This document shows, piece by piece, positions 1 to 11,700 of a stretch of DNA of 64,000 nt. The stretch comes from Chrysoperla carnea. Its lineage: Eukaryota > Arthropoda > Insecta > Neuroptera > Chrysopidae. Where the stretch lies: NCBI RefSeq assembly GCF_905475395.1, contig NC_058340.1:56212181-56276180 (forward strand). The letters are read 5' to 3'. The position numbers and the translations under genes were made by a program. Position 1 is the first letter of the stretch. Each line of letters starts with the position of its first letter. The notes under the pieces were generated by a model. The model worked only from the letters and a program-made list of their open reading frames with translations. It did no database searches and was not told the DNA's origin.

Positions 1-569
1 TTTAATGTCTAAAAGAAGAAGCGAATCATTTTCGAAGTGATAATGCTTATTGTAAAATCAGATAATTTTTTGATGTATCATACACGTAGTTAGATTACAT
101 TTTGAATAGAAAATTTTGCAACCCATTGTATGTGGGTTGCATATATATAGATATAATATAATAAAATATAAAATGTATCAATAAATAAGAAAATAAGCCG
201 GATTTCTTGATCGTATGCAATTATTTTAATTATTTCATGAATATAACATAACATATGTTATTATTTAATTTATATAATTTTCATATTAGAAACTGAATAC
301 TATTAGGTATATAATATACATATTTATTAACTATAGTACCTACTTATACCAGTGAAAATATAAGAATTTTACATTGAATAATTAGTCAACAATCGAAATC
401 TATGTAATAGGAAAAATATAAATTTAAATAAATAATGAAAAATAATAAAAATTATTTTATTATTACTGTATGAGTGTATGACTACAAGTTTTTTATTTTA
501 TTCCAATATTTTTCGAACTTGAGTTCATTCTCAAGAGATTAAATTAATTTATACAAAATTTGTTAAAGG
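1..569. other. AT-rich intergenic DNA, nothing recognised
   Basis: Very AT-rich sequence with scattered short ORFs that have no recognisable domain. No RNA gene or repeat structure was identified before the repeat that begins near 570. Confidence 0.5.
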
Positions 570-1208
570 ACTTCAAACAAAAAAGGAGGAGGTTATCAAT
601 TCGACTGTATTTTTTTTTTCTTTTTATGTTTGTTACCTCATAACTTTCGACTGGGTGAATCGATTTTAATGATTCTTTATCTATTTGAATGCTGGTGCTT
701 TCCGTGTGGTCCCATTTCATTTTGGTCCAGTTCTGATAACGGCATCCATAAGAAAACCACAAAAGTCTTAAATTGCATTAAGTATGCACGACAAGAGGAC
801 GAATAACTCAATATTAAGCCAACTGATTTCGATGATTTTTTTTAGTGACAAATTAGTGTACTTCAGATTCACTAAAAATCATAAAATTAAAAAAACTTTT
901 AACAAAAAGAAAACTGACTTCAAAAGAAAAACTTTTCCAAAACAAATTAATATGCACTAAAAAGTAAAAACTAACGATAATATAATGTAGTTTAAATTAT
1001 TGTTATTTTTGGAGTCGGTGTCAGCCAAGCTAGTTTAGCAAACTGTTCTGTCAGAGTTGTTTTCTTGGCTGACACCGACTCCAAAAATAACAATAATTTA
1101 AACTACATTATATTTTCGTTTTTTTTTTTACTTTTTAGCGCATATTAATTTGTTTTGGAAAAGTTTTTCTTTTGAAGTCGGTTTTCTTTTTGTTAAAAGT
1201 TTTTTTTT
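570..1208 (-). repeat. Foldback element with tail (family A, copy 1)
   Basis: Two inverted arms of about 140 bp (roughly 888-1029 and 1064-1208) are almost perfect reverse complements around a loop of about 35 bp. The arm ends carry the phrase GACTTCAAAAGAAAAACTTTT. Adjoining on the left is a tail of about 300 bp with AGGAGGTTATCAATTCGAC and ACTTTCGACTGGGTGAATCG. The same palindrome plus tail recurs at 21036-21590 in the opposite orientation, so palindrome and tail belong to one mobile unit. From memory, this tail resembles a repeat spread through many insect genomes. Its superfamily cannot be set from the sequence. Confidence 0.8.
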
Positions 1209-1384
1209 AATAATAAATATAACAAAATAAATACCATAGTTTTATAAAAATTTTTGACGTAAGTATGATTACCTTGGAAACTAAAATGAAAATTTAAAGA
1301 AAATTATTTGAAAATTTAAAGAAATTTAGACTTAAAATAGGAGTTTGTAACACAATCTTTTTATCGTTACACGTTGTTTTTGAG

Positions 1385-1671
1385 TTTTTCCAAATTTCTA
1401 ACCCTTCTAAAACGTTATCATCAAATTTATTTAGAATGCAATGGTCTGAAAAAAGCTGTTGCGCCAATGTTTTTTAGTCGAATAGATGCGGGCTTTGCAT
1501 TCAAAGAAAGAATAGAGGAACATAGTCCATCTATTTGACTAAAAAACATTGCGCAACAGCTTTTTTAGACCATTGCATTCTACATGCCCATGATGATAAA
1601 TTCAGAATTTTAAACACTTGCGAGGAAAAGAAGCTAATGAACGTTTTAGAACGGTTAGAAATTTGGAAAAA
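1385..1671. repeat. Foldback repeat of about 290 bp
   Basis: The segment from 1385 (TTTTTCCAAATTTCTAACC) is mirrored by the segment ending at 1671. The inner parts around AGAATGCAATGGTCTGAAAA (from about 1433) and its mirror ending near 1581 pair strongly. The centre is the short non-paired stretch near 1490-1525. The two ORFs covering this region on opposite strands are mirror images of each other, as expected for a palindrome, and are not genes. Sequence just beyond the right arm (AGATCTATATCTCATTTATT region) resembles that near 62120-62160. Confidence 0.75.
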
Positions 1672-2574
1672 TTCTAAATTTTTCAACAAATTTATTTCGA
1701 AATATCTTAGAGATCTATATCTCATTTATTATCTTTGATAATATTTATAACAAATTTATTTTCCGATGATATTTTCGGTAATGTTTTAGAATCCACAAAG
1801 ATATTTGCTTTAATATATCGGTAAGTTTAATTAAAATGTAAATATTTATCAAAAATGAAAATCAGATACTCCGTTAACTACTAAACGTGGCAAACAAATC
1901 CTCAAATTGATTTTTCCTTTTCTCTTACCGGCTTACTTGAAATGACATACTATGGTATCATTCACTGAGTTTCCTTATGAAATAACAATTTGGTGGAAGC
2001 GGAGTGAAAAGAGTGATCGTTTTAAAATTTGCATTTTTTTTTTTAATTTTAAATAAAAATCACACTTTTGATAAGAGGTGTCAAAAAAGCCTAAGCTTTG
2101 TTACCAGTTTCAACCAGTGAAAATTCTAACCAAGTTGATAAACTGAAAACTAAAATTTTTTTTTTTAATTCTGCTCGAAACAAAACCAAATAGTGACAAA
2201 ATTTGACATAATGAGCCTTAATTTCAATTCGATTCCCATTTGATTATGATTCTTGCTGTTTGTCCTCAAAATTCAGCCTTAAACTATATTTTAACTCCAC
2301 TTCTTAGCACGAATTCAAAAATTATGTAATATTTCACATCACTAGTTTTACGATAAACTAAAAACGAATCTAGTACACATTAAAAAATAAAAATAAAAGT
2401 TATTAAACATATAAAAATGATTTATTTTCATAATAAAATATTATTTTATTAAATTATTTTTTATTTAGAATTTCATGAAGAAGAAAAATTCCATTGTGGA
2501 TATTGAACCTGTTTTTTTTTAAATAAAAATAAAAACCATATACCTGATTGTACATTATATGAGTGGTATTATGT
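1672..2574. other. Intergenic, with a PBS-like 13-mer
   Basis: No gene is recognised. The 13-mer TTTGGTGGAAGCG at 1989-2001 recurs at 30075-30087 and 36710-36722, each time followed by a short G/A-rich stretch. It starts with TGG after a T-run, as retroelement primer-binding sites often do. The rest is AT-rich with poly-T runs. Confidence 0.35.
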
Positions 2575-3072
2575 TATTACTAGAGTGATACCCACCCGCT
2601 TCGCTGGGTTTAAAAGTAAAGATTGATAAAGATTCCTCTCGCTTATCCCCTTTCTAGAACACTCGAAATAATGGTATTGGATTGTTTTACACAGGTAATA
2701 TATATGTATGGTTTTCTATTTTTGTAAATGTATAATAGTCGTAATTATTCATTGAGTATATCAGAAAAGATGGCCGTGAAATATTTTATATTGACTATTT
2801 TTACAGAAATCTGTATTTTATGGTAATGTCAAATGACTACTTTTTCAGAAATCTGTAATTTATGGTAATGTCAAATTAAATTAATTTTTAATTTTTTTTT
2901 TTTTTTTTTTAATAATATATCTTTATAAATTATATCTCATGTGTTATTCTGAAGTATGAGCTTTATTTCTGTACAGTTTCATTAAAAGCCATTCGCAAGT
3001 TTTAGCGTGAAAGCGTAACAAACAAACAAACAAACAAACATGCTTACTTTCGCATTTATAATATATAGAGAT
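2575..3072 (+). mobile_element. LINE-like 3' remnant
   Basis: The segment opens with a CCCGCTTCGCTGGGT-type phrase and closes with a GTGAAAGCGTAACAAACAAAC stretch, a (CAAA)n microsatellite and TTTCGCATTTATAATATA. This layout matches the 3' tails of truncated non-LTR retrotransposons common in insects. No reverse transcriptase coding sequence is left. Related remnants lie at 33660-34025 and 56060-56235. Family assignment is from memory. Confidence 0.6.
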
Positions 3073-4384
3073 AATGCATAAGCAAGGACATTTAAATGCA
3101 TTTTAAGTATTTTTAAACATTTTAAACATCAATTACCATACCATAGTATGTAATATGTATATGTATGTACATGTGTTTCATCTTCTACCTAAATCGTCCC
3201 ACATAGTTATGATTCAAAAAAAAATTCCTTTAATAACGCAATACTGAATAAATTTTACGGAATATTTCATTGCTACACAGAACAATACATTTTACTAAGC
3301 ATTCATTAATTATAGCCACGAACAATTTTCTCCAGATGTTTATATGTCCTTTATTAGTGTAAGTTTTTGATACAATTTCTGGACAAAATCATACAAAACA
3401 AAGATTAGAATCTTTCAATAAGAGTGATAAATTTTAAAATTTGAATAATCAGGAAATAATTCAACACATTAAAGTAAATTAGGCTTTATTTTGTAGCTTA
3501 GATATTGAAGTTAGTTAAGTGTACAAAATACCGTTCAAATTTCTACCGCAATTTTTTTTTTGTGGGTCAATTTCATTGATGAAGTTTTTCAATCATTAAT
3601 TTTATTCAATACTATAAAAAATTTTTGTGTGTTTGTTAGCCACGAAAAACGCGTGGTTAGTTAAGTCTTAAACTGGTTAAATCTAAAGCTTACTGTTAAA
3701 TTCCGCATTTCGAAAACTACTTATCGTAGAATAAAATCAAAAACACGTGAATTTTTTGCTAGGCGAGCCCTGAGCCTAGATAGAAAATCGTGGCACTTAT
3801 GCAAGCTGAGATACAGCTTTCTCTTCCTAGAGCCTCCACCATCAATAAAATCAAAACAGAGTTACCAGTTTAAAATTTTTCAAAGAAAATATCCAAATAA
3901 GTATCCAATTTTTTCCAATAGTATCCAATAACAAAAAAAATGGAGGAATGGAGTCCCATGAAAGTAGTTGTGGCTTACATCTTCGAGATATTTTGTCCAC
4001 AACAAAACTTTAAAGCTTCAAAATAATAAGCACTCGTTTTTTTTCATAAGTCGAGTAGTTTTTGTCGAATTTTAAAAAGTAAAATTTCTTTCTTTCAAAA
4101 ATTATTGAGTACTCTTTTTTTGCTCGAACTAAAATTAAAAATTTAAACGAACTAAAATTACAATACGATTTTTTACCAAATTTAAACTCTCCATTCTTCC
4201 GCCTCTTTATTAGACACCTAATAATAGTAATGTACTTTTTATTCTCAAAATGCATTCATTAATTCAAAACTATTTACAAAATTAATTGTGCATTTCAATT
4301 CAATAAACAAATTGCAAGTTCAAATTATTCATCTAACGTTTTTTTCCTAAGCGGTACATTTTTAGACCGCGAGTACATTTTTCA
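3073..4384. other. Intergenic, nothing recognised
   Basis: AT-rich DNA without a recognisable gene. The minus-strand ORF at 4010-4255 is lysine/phenylalanine-rich low-complexity translation, as expected of AT-rich non-coding DNA. Confidence 0.5.
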
Positions 4385-4499
4385 TCAAACCTAACCCTAA
4401 TAAGCTTGAAAATGAGGAGTGAATCATGGAACTTGATAAAGCAATAATGAAGATAAGGGTAGGACAGAAAAAACTTGCTAGAGTAATTATATATAAGAT
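4385..4499. repeat. Short dispersed repeat (shared with Top2 intron 12)
   Basis: The stretch with GAATCATGGAACTTGATAAA and GATAAGGGTAGGACAGAAAA is closely matched at about 49157-49262 inside Top2 intron 12, in the same orientation. Both end in an ACTTGCTAGAG...ATATATAAGAT phrase. No coding capacity. Probably a fragment of an unclassified mobile element. Confidence 0.65.
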
Positions 4500-4639
4500 A
4501 AAAGAATAATATAAATTACCTAATTTAAATTAATTTTTGATTTAAAATATTAAAAAATTTTCAACACCATTAAATAAATAAGTAGTTAATAAATCAAATA
4601 ACTAAATGTTAGTCATAATACTTCATATGTCTTAATATG

Positions 4640-5687
4640 TACAGGGTGATGCAGGGTAATTAATATGTAATTTTTGATCAAAATGATATGACTGTCTAAT
4701 CTCAATGTTTCTACAAACTAAAATGAGATACATACCCAGAATGATTCATGCTACTCAATTATACTTTGATTTTTAGGTATAGTTTATTAATGCTCATATA
4801 AACATTGTAATCGATTCTGGGCTATCACAGTTCAAAATCAACCAAATCTTCCTACAAAATCAACCAAAAAAATTATCAGTTTGTCCAGTTTTTATATTCC
4901 ACAGCATACTAGTTATAAAATTAAAAAATAAACTAGCATAAATTTTGAGAAAAGTTCAAATTAATGAAAAAATTAAAAATGCTAATTTAGTCATGAAAAT
5001 CAGTATATGTTTATAAAAAAATATTCTAAGTAACCTTTTCTAATAATTCGAACCTATTTTTCAATTTGTAGTCGGATGAGGTTAAAGTTCTGGTTTCGGT
5101 TAAATATCTTAAAAAATCTGACCCATCATCCTCTAACGAAAATATGAGGATGTCTTCATCTTAAATGCGACACACTGTATATATTAGCAATTAGGGAATA
5201 TTCATGTATTTTTTTAATATTTTTAATTCATTGTTTACACCGTTATAACAAAGGAAAAAATATAAATACTGTTTAAAAATGCTATAATTAAGTGTAAAAA
5301 AATATTTAAAATACATCATAATTTTGAGATATTTAAACGCAGTTTTTTGGCGCTTTCTGTTGATGACGTATAAGTACGTGATCTGTCAACAAATTTGACA
5401 AGCCAGTACTATGATGTCACGTCCGTTTAAAAATTTGCATTTCCCATTTTAGAAGTTTTTGTATTTTTCTCACTGAATTTGTACTTTTAATAATTAATTT
5501 TAAGTAATTAAAAGGATATTAATTACTAAAATAATAGTTTAGTTGAAATGTCCAGTCATTAAATTTACGGAAGAAAAATATTTGAACCAAATTTAAATTT
5601 CATGAATATTCCCTATGTGCCACTTTCATTTATATCTTCTAGAGCTAAAATGAACATAATATATGTACATCACTTACACACCCTGTA
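4640..5687. mobile_element. MITE-like element with CAGGGTG ends, interrupted by a second MITE
   Basis: The left end TACAGGGTGATG is mirrored by CACACCCTGTA at the right end, both bounded by TA, as expected of a TA-targeting (Tc1/mariner-like) element. A different terminal-inverted-repeat element (5192-5615) is nested inside. No transposase ORF is present. The short TIR makes the outer element less certain than the inner one. Confidence 0.5.
5192..5615. mobile_element. MITE with GGGAATATTCATG ends (family B, copy 1)
   Basis: TAGGGAATATTCATG at the left is the exact reverse complement of CATGAATATTCCCTA at the right, giving a TIR with a TA target duplication. The interior shares long stretches with 57124-57713 in Top2 intron 3: the CACGTCCGT region, the GCGCCAAAAAACTGC region, and the phrase around GTTATAACAAAG. 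A partial copy lies in intron 9 near 51330-51395. Non-autonomous. Confidence 0.8.
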
Positions 5688-6639
5688 TAATGTATATTAA
5701 TGACATATTTATAATTAATTAAAATGTGTACCAACACGTGATTAAAATTCTTTCTTATCATAAAAACTATTAATAGCCAGATAGTTTTTTCCTCTCTTGT
5801 ATTTGAAGGTATTTATTTTAGTTGTCTCCATTTATTGTATTTGCGTTGAATCAAAGATTATATATTTTAAAAGGTTTGTTGTTTGATATAAAAAGATATT
5901 ATTATAAAGGCCTTGAGACTATAAACTATTACTTACTACCACTATTTCGTTTTATTTTTTTATGAATAAAACATGTGAAATGTCTTTCTGCACGTTTATG
6001 CAGAATACCTTTCAAAATTAATTCTACCACCTACATAACAACTACTTTTTTTAATTTTTATAATGAATGTAATGTTAAAGTCGTAGCGTTTGTCATAACG
6101 ATACAATTTTTGGAAAAAAACTCTTGAGCAGACGAAACCAATATTATTCATCAAATGTAGTCCTTATTAGACGCTTCTTATGAATAAAGCAGTTAGAACA
6201 CGCAAACAAAATCTTAAGCAATCTTCAAATCTTTGAATATAGGTAATTAAAAGCTTAATGCACACGATGTTAAAATTTGTACGCAATTTACCGCTCCTAA
6301 CATGAGATGATTGGAATTAAAAATGACATTTTTATCACATGTGGCATGAGAGAAGTGTGGGAACAAGGCAATCTTTTTAATTTTTTTTCCAGTGAAGGAA
6401 TTATGAGGATTAGGACTAAAAAAAATATTATTATATTTCGAATCGTTAAAAAAAATTATTAACCGTTTAGATTCCATAAAATATTAAATTAAATATTACT
6501 TAGAGGATTACTTTTAATGGAGGAAGTATATGTGTATATATTCATCTCAGTATACCTATGTATTTATTCCTAGTGTATGTGTGAGACAGTATGTGCAGAG
6601 ATAGATGAACAGTTAAAAACACCAGGATAAAAAAAATCT
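5688..6639. other. Intergenic, nothing recognised
   Basis: AT-rich DNA with no gene or clear repeat. The minus-strand 76-codon ORF at 6247-6477 has no recognisable domain. Confidence 0.45.
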
Positions 6640-6760
6640 TTATAACCAAGCTTGTCTAGCCTGATTAAGCCGTTTTTGTACAAGGCAAGTACTAATTATG
6701 ATTCAAATCCCGGTCATGGAATATGTACCCACTACTTGGTAAGTATATGATGTTACAACA
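6640..6760 (+). repeat. Possible tRNA-derived SINE head
   Basis: GATTCAAATCC at 6700-6710 matches the RNA polymerase III box B consensus (GGTTCRANTCC) closely. TAGCCTGATTAAG from 6657 is a plausible degenerate box A about 40 bp upstream. No full tRNA cloverleaf can be drawn, so a functional tRNA is not supported. A tRNA-derived SINE fragment is the simplest reading. Confidence 0.3.
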
Positions 6761-8190
6761 GAATATTCAAAACTTAGAGGTCAATCCATGGAAGAACTAA
6801 GCATGGCATGCAAAATTAGAGCATGGTACACAAACTTTGATCATAATCTGTCACACAAGCTTGGAAATAGGGCTGAATGGCTTGGAAATAGGGCTCCATG
6901 CTGGGCATGAAGTTATCATTCGATTTTAGATTCAAAATTAGGCAGTTCACAATAGTTTCGTCCCAGACTTTAACCAAAATTAACCTTGTTGTTATTACTT
7001 ATAGAAAGTAGTTATACGACTATACACTCCTTTATCCTTCTCAATGTCACATTTACCATTTAGGCAAAAATTTGTCAAAAGGCTTACATGTAGGGCCCCA
7101 GGTAGATTTAAAAAAACTAAAAAAATAATAAAAACTGGACAGATAGAAGGAAAGTGGAACGAAGTTGACAGACTTTTGTGTAAAGGGCTACCGTTGAGGT
7201 TACGCCAGGTAGATTTCCGAAGACTTAAAAAAATTAGCGGTAGTGTTAAACGTGACATAGGAGCGAAAAAAAGGTAGGTCCGTCTCTGCTTAAGTGGGTC
7301 TCCACCAAAAATCCACCTAGGAGGCCAAAACAGTTGTAAATGCGGAATTGCTCCTTCTCTCAAAAATTAGTGTGGAATTATTACAAATGGAAAATGTTAT
7401 GCAGCCTTTGCTTTGCTGACAAAAAGTATATAACATAATTTATATTATTACTGGTTTTTATCGACTGCTGAAATGTCCGGTAGAGAAAACTTATCAAAAC
7501 TTATCTTAAATAAAGGATGATCATCCTGTAATATGCAGCCGTAGTTAAATCTTGAAAGCTTACGTTACATTTCAATGTAAATATATATTAAATTTAATGT
7601 AAGTACCACAAAAATTACTATACATAATTTAATTTATAAACTAACTATGGAGTGGAAATAATTTAAAAAATAATAAATTGATTATACAAAAATTAAAAAA
7701 ATAAATAAGTATAAAAATAAAAACCTTAAAAAAAGTTCAATTATCATAGTTCAAATTTATTGTGTTAATTTTTTACAAAATAATATAAAAAGTAGGCCAA
7801 TGATTAAAAAAAAAAAGTTAATCTCCCATTCTATTACATTGGTAAAAAAATTCGATCAACTATATGAATTATTCAATTCCTAATATTGTTCAATTTTTTT
7901 CCAACCTGTAATAGTGTATAAATTTGCCTTGATTTTAATTCAATCTACTTTTTTTTCCTTTTCTGTTAAAAATACAAGTCGAAAACATTCACTCAATAAT
8001 TTAAATTAAGAACATAAAAACTTGATGAAGGGGCTGTAAAGAAGAGAAAAATAAAGAAAATCAACAGAAAATACAACCAAAACAATCACGACTTCTTCGA
8101 CAACTACTACAAAAAAATTGAATGTGCGTGTAATATTCTAAAAACAAAAAAGTTGTAAGTTCTTAAGTAAGAAAGCCATAAATACATATT
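6761..8190. other. Intergenic; moderately GC-richer patch near 7040-7340
   Basis: The patch at 7040-7340 is open on both strands (122 codons on minus, 77 on plus) and contains the phrase CAGGTAGATTT twice (near 7098 and 7208). Neither translation shows a domain I know. This looks like decayed transposon sequence, not a gene. The remainder is AT-rich with poly-A/T runs. Confidence 0.4.
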
Positions 8191-8194
8191 TTTC

Positions 8195-8285
8195 TCATTT
8201 CCGTGCATAAAGTGTCAACTTTCGCCCCGCTGTGCAAAACGAAGTTGTCGCTTTCTGCTTCTGTCGAGGATATACAGTTTAATGT
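8195..8285. repeat. Short GC-richer repeat related to 42235-42310
   Basis: The phrase TTTCGCCCCGCTGTGCAAAA and the following CGAAGTTGTCGCTTTCTGC resemble the reverse complement of sequence around 42240-42310 upstream of Atp23. It stands out from the AT-rich surroundings. Probably a fragment of a dispersed non-autonomous element. Confidence 0.5.
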
Positions 8286-8385
8286 TTGAGAAAACGTAAA
8301 AATGGCAATTTCCAGACTGAAAAACAAAATTAAATAAAGGAACTTTTGGGTGAAAATTTGTAAAATATAATCTTTGAACATTAAA

Positions 8386-8407
8386 AAAAAAAAAAAAAAA
8401 AAAAAAC
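8386..8407. repeat. Poly-A tract
   Basis: A run of more than 20 consecutive A residues. Confidence 0.85.
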
Positions 8408-8527
8408 TCCTTAAGAACAATTACAGATTAATTCATTCTAAAACTTTATAATTGTTTTAATCACATAAAAATACGCTAGAAAAATTATGGCACAGAAACA
8501 TGCACTTCATTGGGGTAGATAACTGAT

Positions 8528-8795
8528 ATCGAATTTAAAATTTGATATAGAATACATTACCCATAAAAATGTAAAAGCAGACTTGATTAAAAAATGAAGA
8601 AGTTTTACGTCTTTTTCTTGCAAAACAGAGTTTTGTATGTAATCTATAAGGTGATACCGTACCATGACGTCACAATTCTATATCTTCCTCTTTATTTAAT
8701 TAGGAGTTTTAAACATTCAACTTCACTTTCCTGTCCGTACAGTGAGAATTATTCACCTAAAGTGATAAAAAAAAGTCATTATCCCTATTGGCTTT
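8528..8795 (+). repeat. Dispersed repeat (family C, copy 1)
   Basis: Shares ordered blocks with 23786-24150 in the same orientation: TTACCCATAAAAATGTAAAA, GATTAAAAAATGAAGAAG, a TGACGTCAC segment, TTTAATTAGGAGTTTTAAAC and GTGAGAATTATTCACCTAAA. A piece also appears reversed near 56985-57030. No coding domain in the overlapping ORF at 8594-8797. Confidence 0.65.
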
Positions 8796-11700
8796 AGTGG
8801 AATAATAATAATACAAAAATGTATCCCCAATTTTTAAGTATGCTGCTTACAGCTGACTTCAATGTAATATCCATCCAGCAAGTTTCATATTAAGTTGAAT
8901 CATTTTAAATTGAATAGAATTTGAATGGAATAAAAATTCCAACCGACGATTGTGTTAAAAACATCAACGTGAAATAAACATTAGGGAAGTATGTAAAAAC
9001 TCTTCAGGTTTGATGTATAAAAGTTTATGATTTTTATGAATCACAAAAACTACAGTTATAAAGTCAATTACTTAAATAAAACTTACTTTCTTCTCATCAA
9101 ATACTTCTTAAGGTAGTTCCTCCGCGACCGTCCAGTCAAAAAGTTTTGGACTAATACTATCATTCAGTGCATTAACTGTGCTATGACTATTATACATATA
9201 CCATATATTATTTTCACAAGACTGTAGTTCCTCACTACTGTTTGTAGTATACATATAAACACACACACTATGACATATGCCTTTAACATTAGTCTTCATA
9301 TCTTTTCCACAAAAATCATCGCTAAAACGAGTTATTTATTTAAGTTTTTTATCGAAACTATATGGTAAATAATTTTTATTTTTATTTATATATTTTCTAA
9401 ATATAGTATTCTACATTATATTAGTTTTTCATAGAGATGGTGGACGTCATTCATTGGTAAATAAATATAATATTTGTTAATTTGTGTATTTTTATACACT
9501 TCTCCCATGTACACGTACAAATTGCGTCACTTTTAATTGCTAATATCTCATGTATGGCATGGTAAATCATCTTCTAATTTTAACAGCAAGTGTATTATGA
9601 ATTAAATATTTTATATTCTGAGTTTTGAGAAATTCTTGGAATATCACTTTCGTGTAGGTACTACCTTAAGTAGGTACCTAGGCTAGCCTACCTACATATT
9701 TTAAACGCATATTATAACAAAAGAATGTGAACCACTTAAAACAAAAACAATATAAAAAATATACGTAACTACTAAATTTAATTAAATTATATAACTCCTT
9801 AAGAAGATAGTGATCTGATGTGAAACACTCATGGAACCTTCATGTACATCATACAAAAATTAATTAATTTTATTATTTTATAATTCCCGAAATGAAAGAG
9901 GGGCTTTATAATTCTCATATCGGACTGTGTATTCCTCTCGATCGATTGATCAATCTATCGCAGCTTCTAAGCGAGTAATTCGATTTAAGAACATCGTATA
10001 TGGATAGTACCTTAAGCAGTTTAGCTGAAACGAAATTTTTCAAAGCAATTGTTGATGAAAGTCCATTAACCCTTAAATTATCTATCAACAACCGTTTCCT
10101 AGAAAGCATAGAAAATCTTCACGTATTTGTAGCTAATTATGAAGTCATGTTTTTGTAGCTAATGGTGCAGTCTGCCACCAAATTAGCAACGAGTAACATG
10201 CACAAGAAGAGTAATTGCAATTAATGATGACTACTTGGTGGTATATAATACATATAATACATGTTTATATAATACAAAAAATTGATCTAGGAAATTGTGG
10301 CAAATAGTTCACATTTATTATCTTTGATAATATTATTGTTTTTTTGCTGTTATAAAGAATATTTTTGGGCATTGAGCGCAGGTAGGTACTCTCGTTAAAA
10401 TTAAAGTTTTTTCTTTTCAATTACTTAAAATAATTAAGTAGAAGAAAATTGTACAATATTCTAATGAAAATACTAATAAATATAAATAATAACCGACTCA
10501 GTCGTCGCTCGGATAAGAACGAAGTAACCGAATCCATCCACATCTAAAATGTAATTGTAAATATGTAAGTAGTTAAATAAATAAATATTAACAAATAATG
10601 ATGTGGGTGGCCTCTGTTATAAGGCGTATATATCAGAGAAACGGAGGTTAAACTCCATTAATTTAATGTAAATACTCGAAAAATTAATTATTTTTAAACA
10701 TTAAAAAATTTTTCAAAGTTACCTATACCCAAAAATCAAATTAAACTTAATTGAATCCTCATGATTTTAATTAGCTAGAAACTTATACGCTTCGCGCTTA
10801 ATTTTGCGATGTGTAAATAAATTCATTTTTAATATTTCAAACAATTTAAAAATAATTTCTTTTACATTATTATTTAATAATACTTCCTTTAAGTCGAAAA
10901 ATAAAATAATTGCAATTAAAATTAAATCAATTGAAAGTATGATTTATTTTTTATTAATTAAATACATAATTTCTTAATTGATTTTTGTTGTTTGTTTTTG
11001 TTTTATTGTTTAATAATTTGTAAATATTTTTTTATAATTTAGAAAGTGCAACGATTTTATTTACTTAGAAAGAAAGACACTACAATTTTTACATTGATTC
11101 ATTGAATAAAATTATATTAATCGATATTTTGTGTGCGCGTGGGTTTGTTTCTAAGATTAATTGAATTTTCTCTTAATATTCCATTCTAATTAATTGATTA
11201 CGTCGTCGCTGCAGTTAAGAAACATGTTTTTATAAATTTAAAAAACTATTTTATCTTGCAACAAAATCTCATTGATTAATAACTAGCATTAATTTTATAA
11301 AAGTAAACCTATTCAAATAATAATGGTATCATTTGCAAGTGCGGATTCACATAATTTTATTGGATTTTTTCATGAAAATATGAACTTTTCAGAAGATTTT
11401 TTTAGTAGGTTTCGTTCTAAAAAACTATACATTGCATGCTGTTGCTTTACTTTGTTTTATAGTCCACTGACCAAAGACTTAGCTTTCGGATGAGTTAATT
11501 TCCCTTATAGCCCCTACCCCGTATGATATGAGTTTGATTTTTGGTCGCTAACTTTCTACATTTGCAATGAAATGTTGAACAAATACGCTTTTGTCAAAAC
11601 AATGAATTTAGTCCTATTTAAACATTTAGTCCTAAAAGTTTTGAATTGAACAATAAAAACTAAGTTCAATAATTTTTCAAAATAATCAATTTTAAATCCT

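Noticed and set aside
1531-1738. Pair of opposite-strand ORFs
   Set aside because: They are mirror images produced by the foldback repeat at 1385-1671.
3018-3041. CRISPR-like short repeats
   Set aside because: This is a simple (CAAA)n microsatellite in a LINE tail. No repeat-spacer pattern exists anywhere in the window.
6640-6760. Functional tRNA gene
   Set aside because: Box B is good but no acceptor stem or anticodon arm pairs, so only a SINE-like head is supported.
6995-7363. 122-codon minus-strand ORF with an overlapping plus-strand ORF
   Set aside because: No recognisable domain. Open on both strands, with internal repeated phrases; more like decayed transposon DNA.
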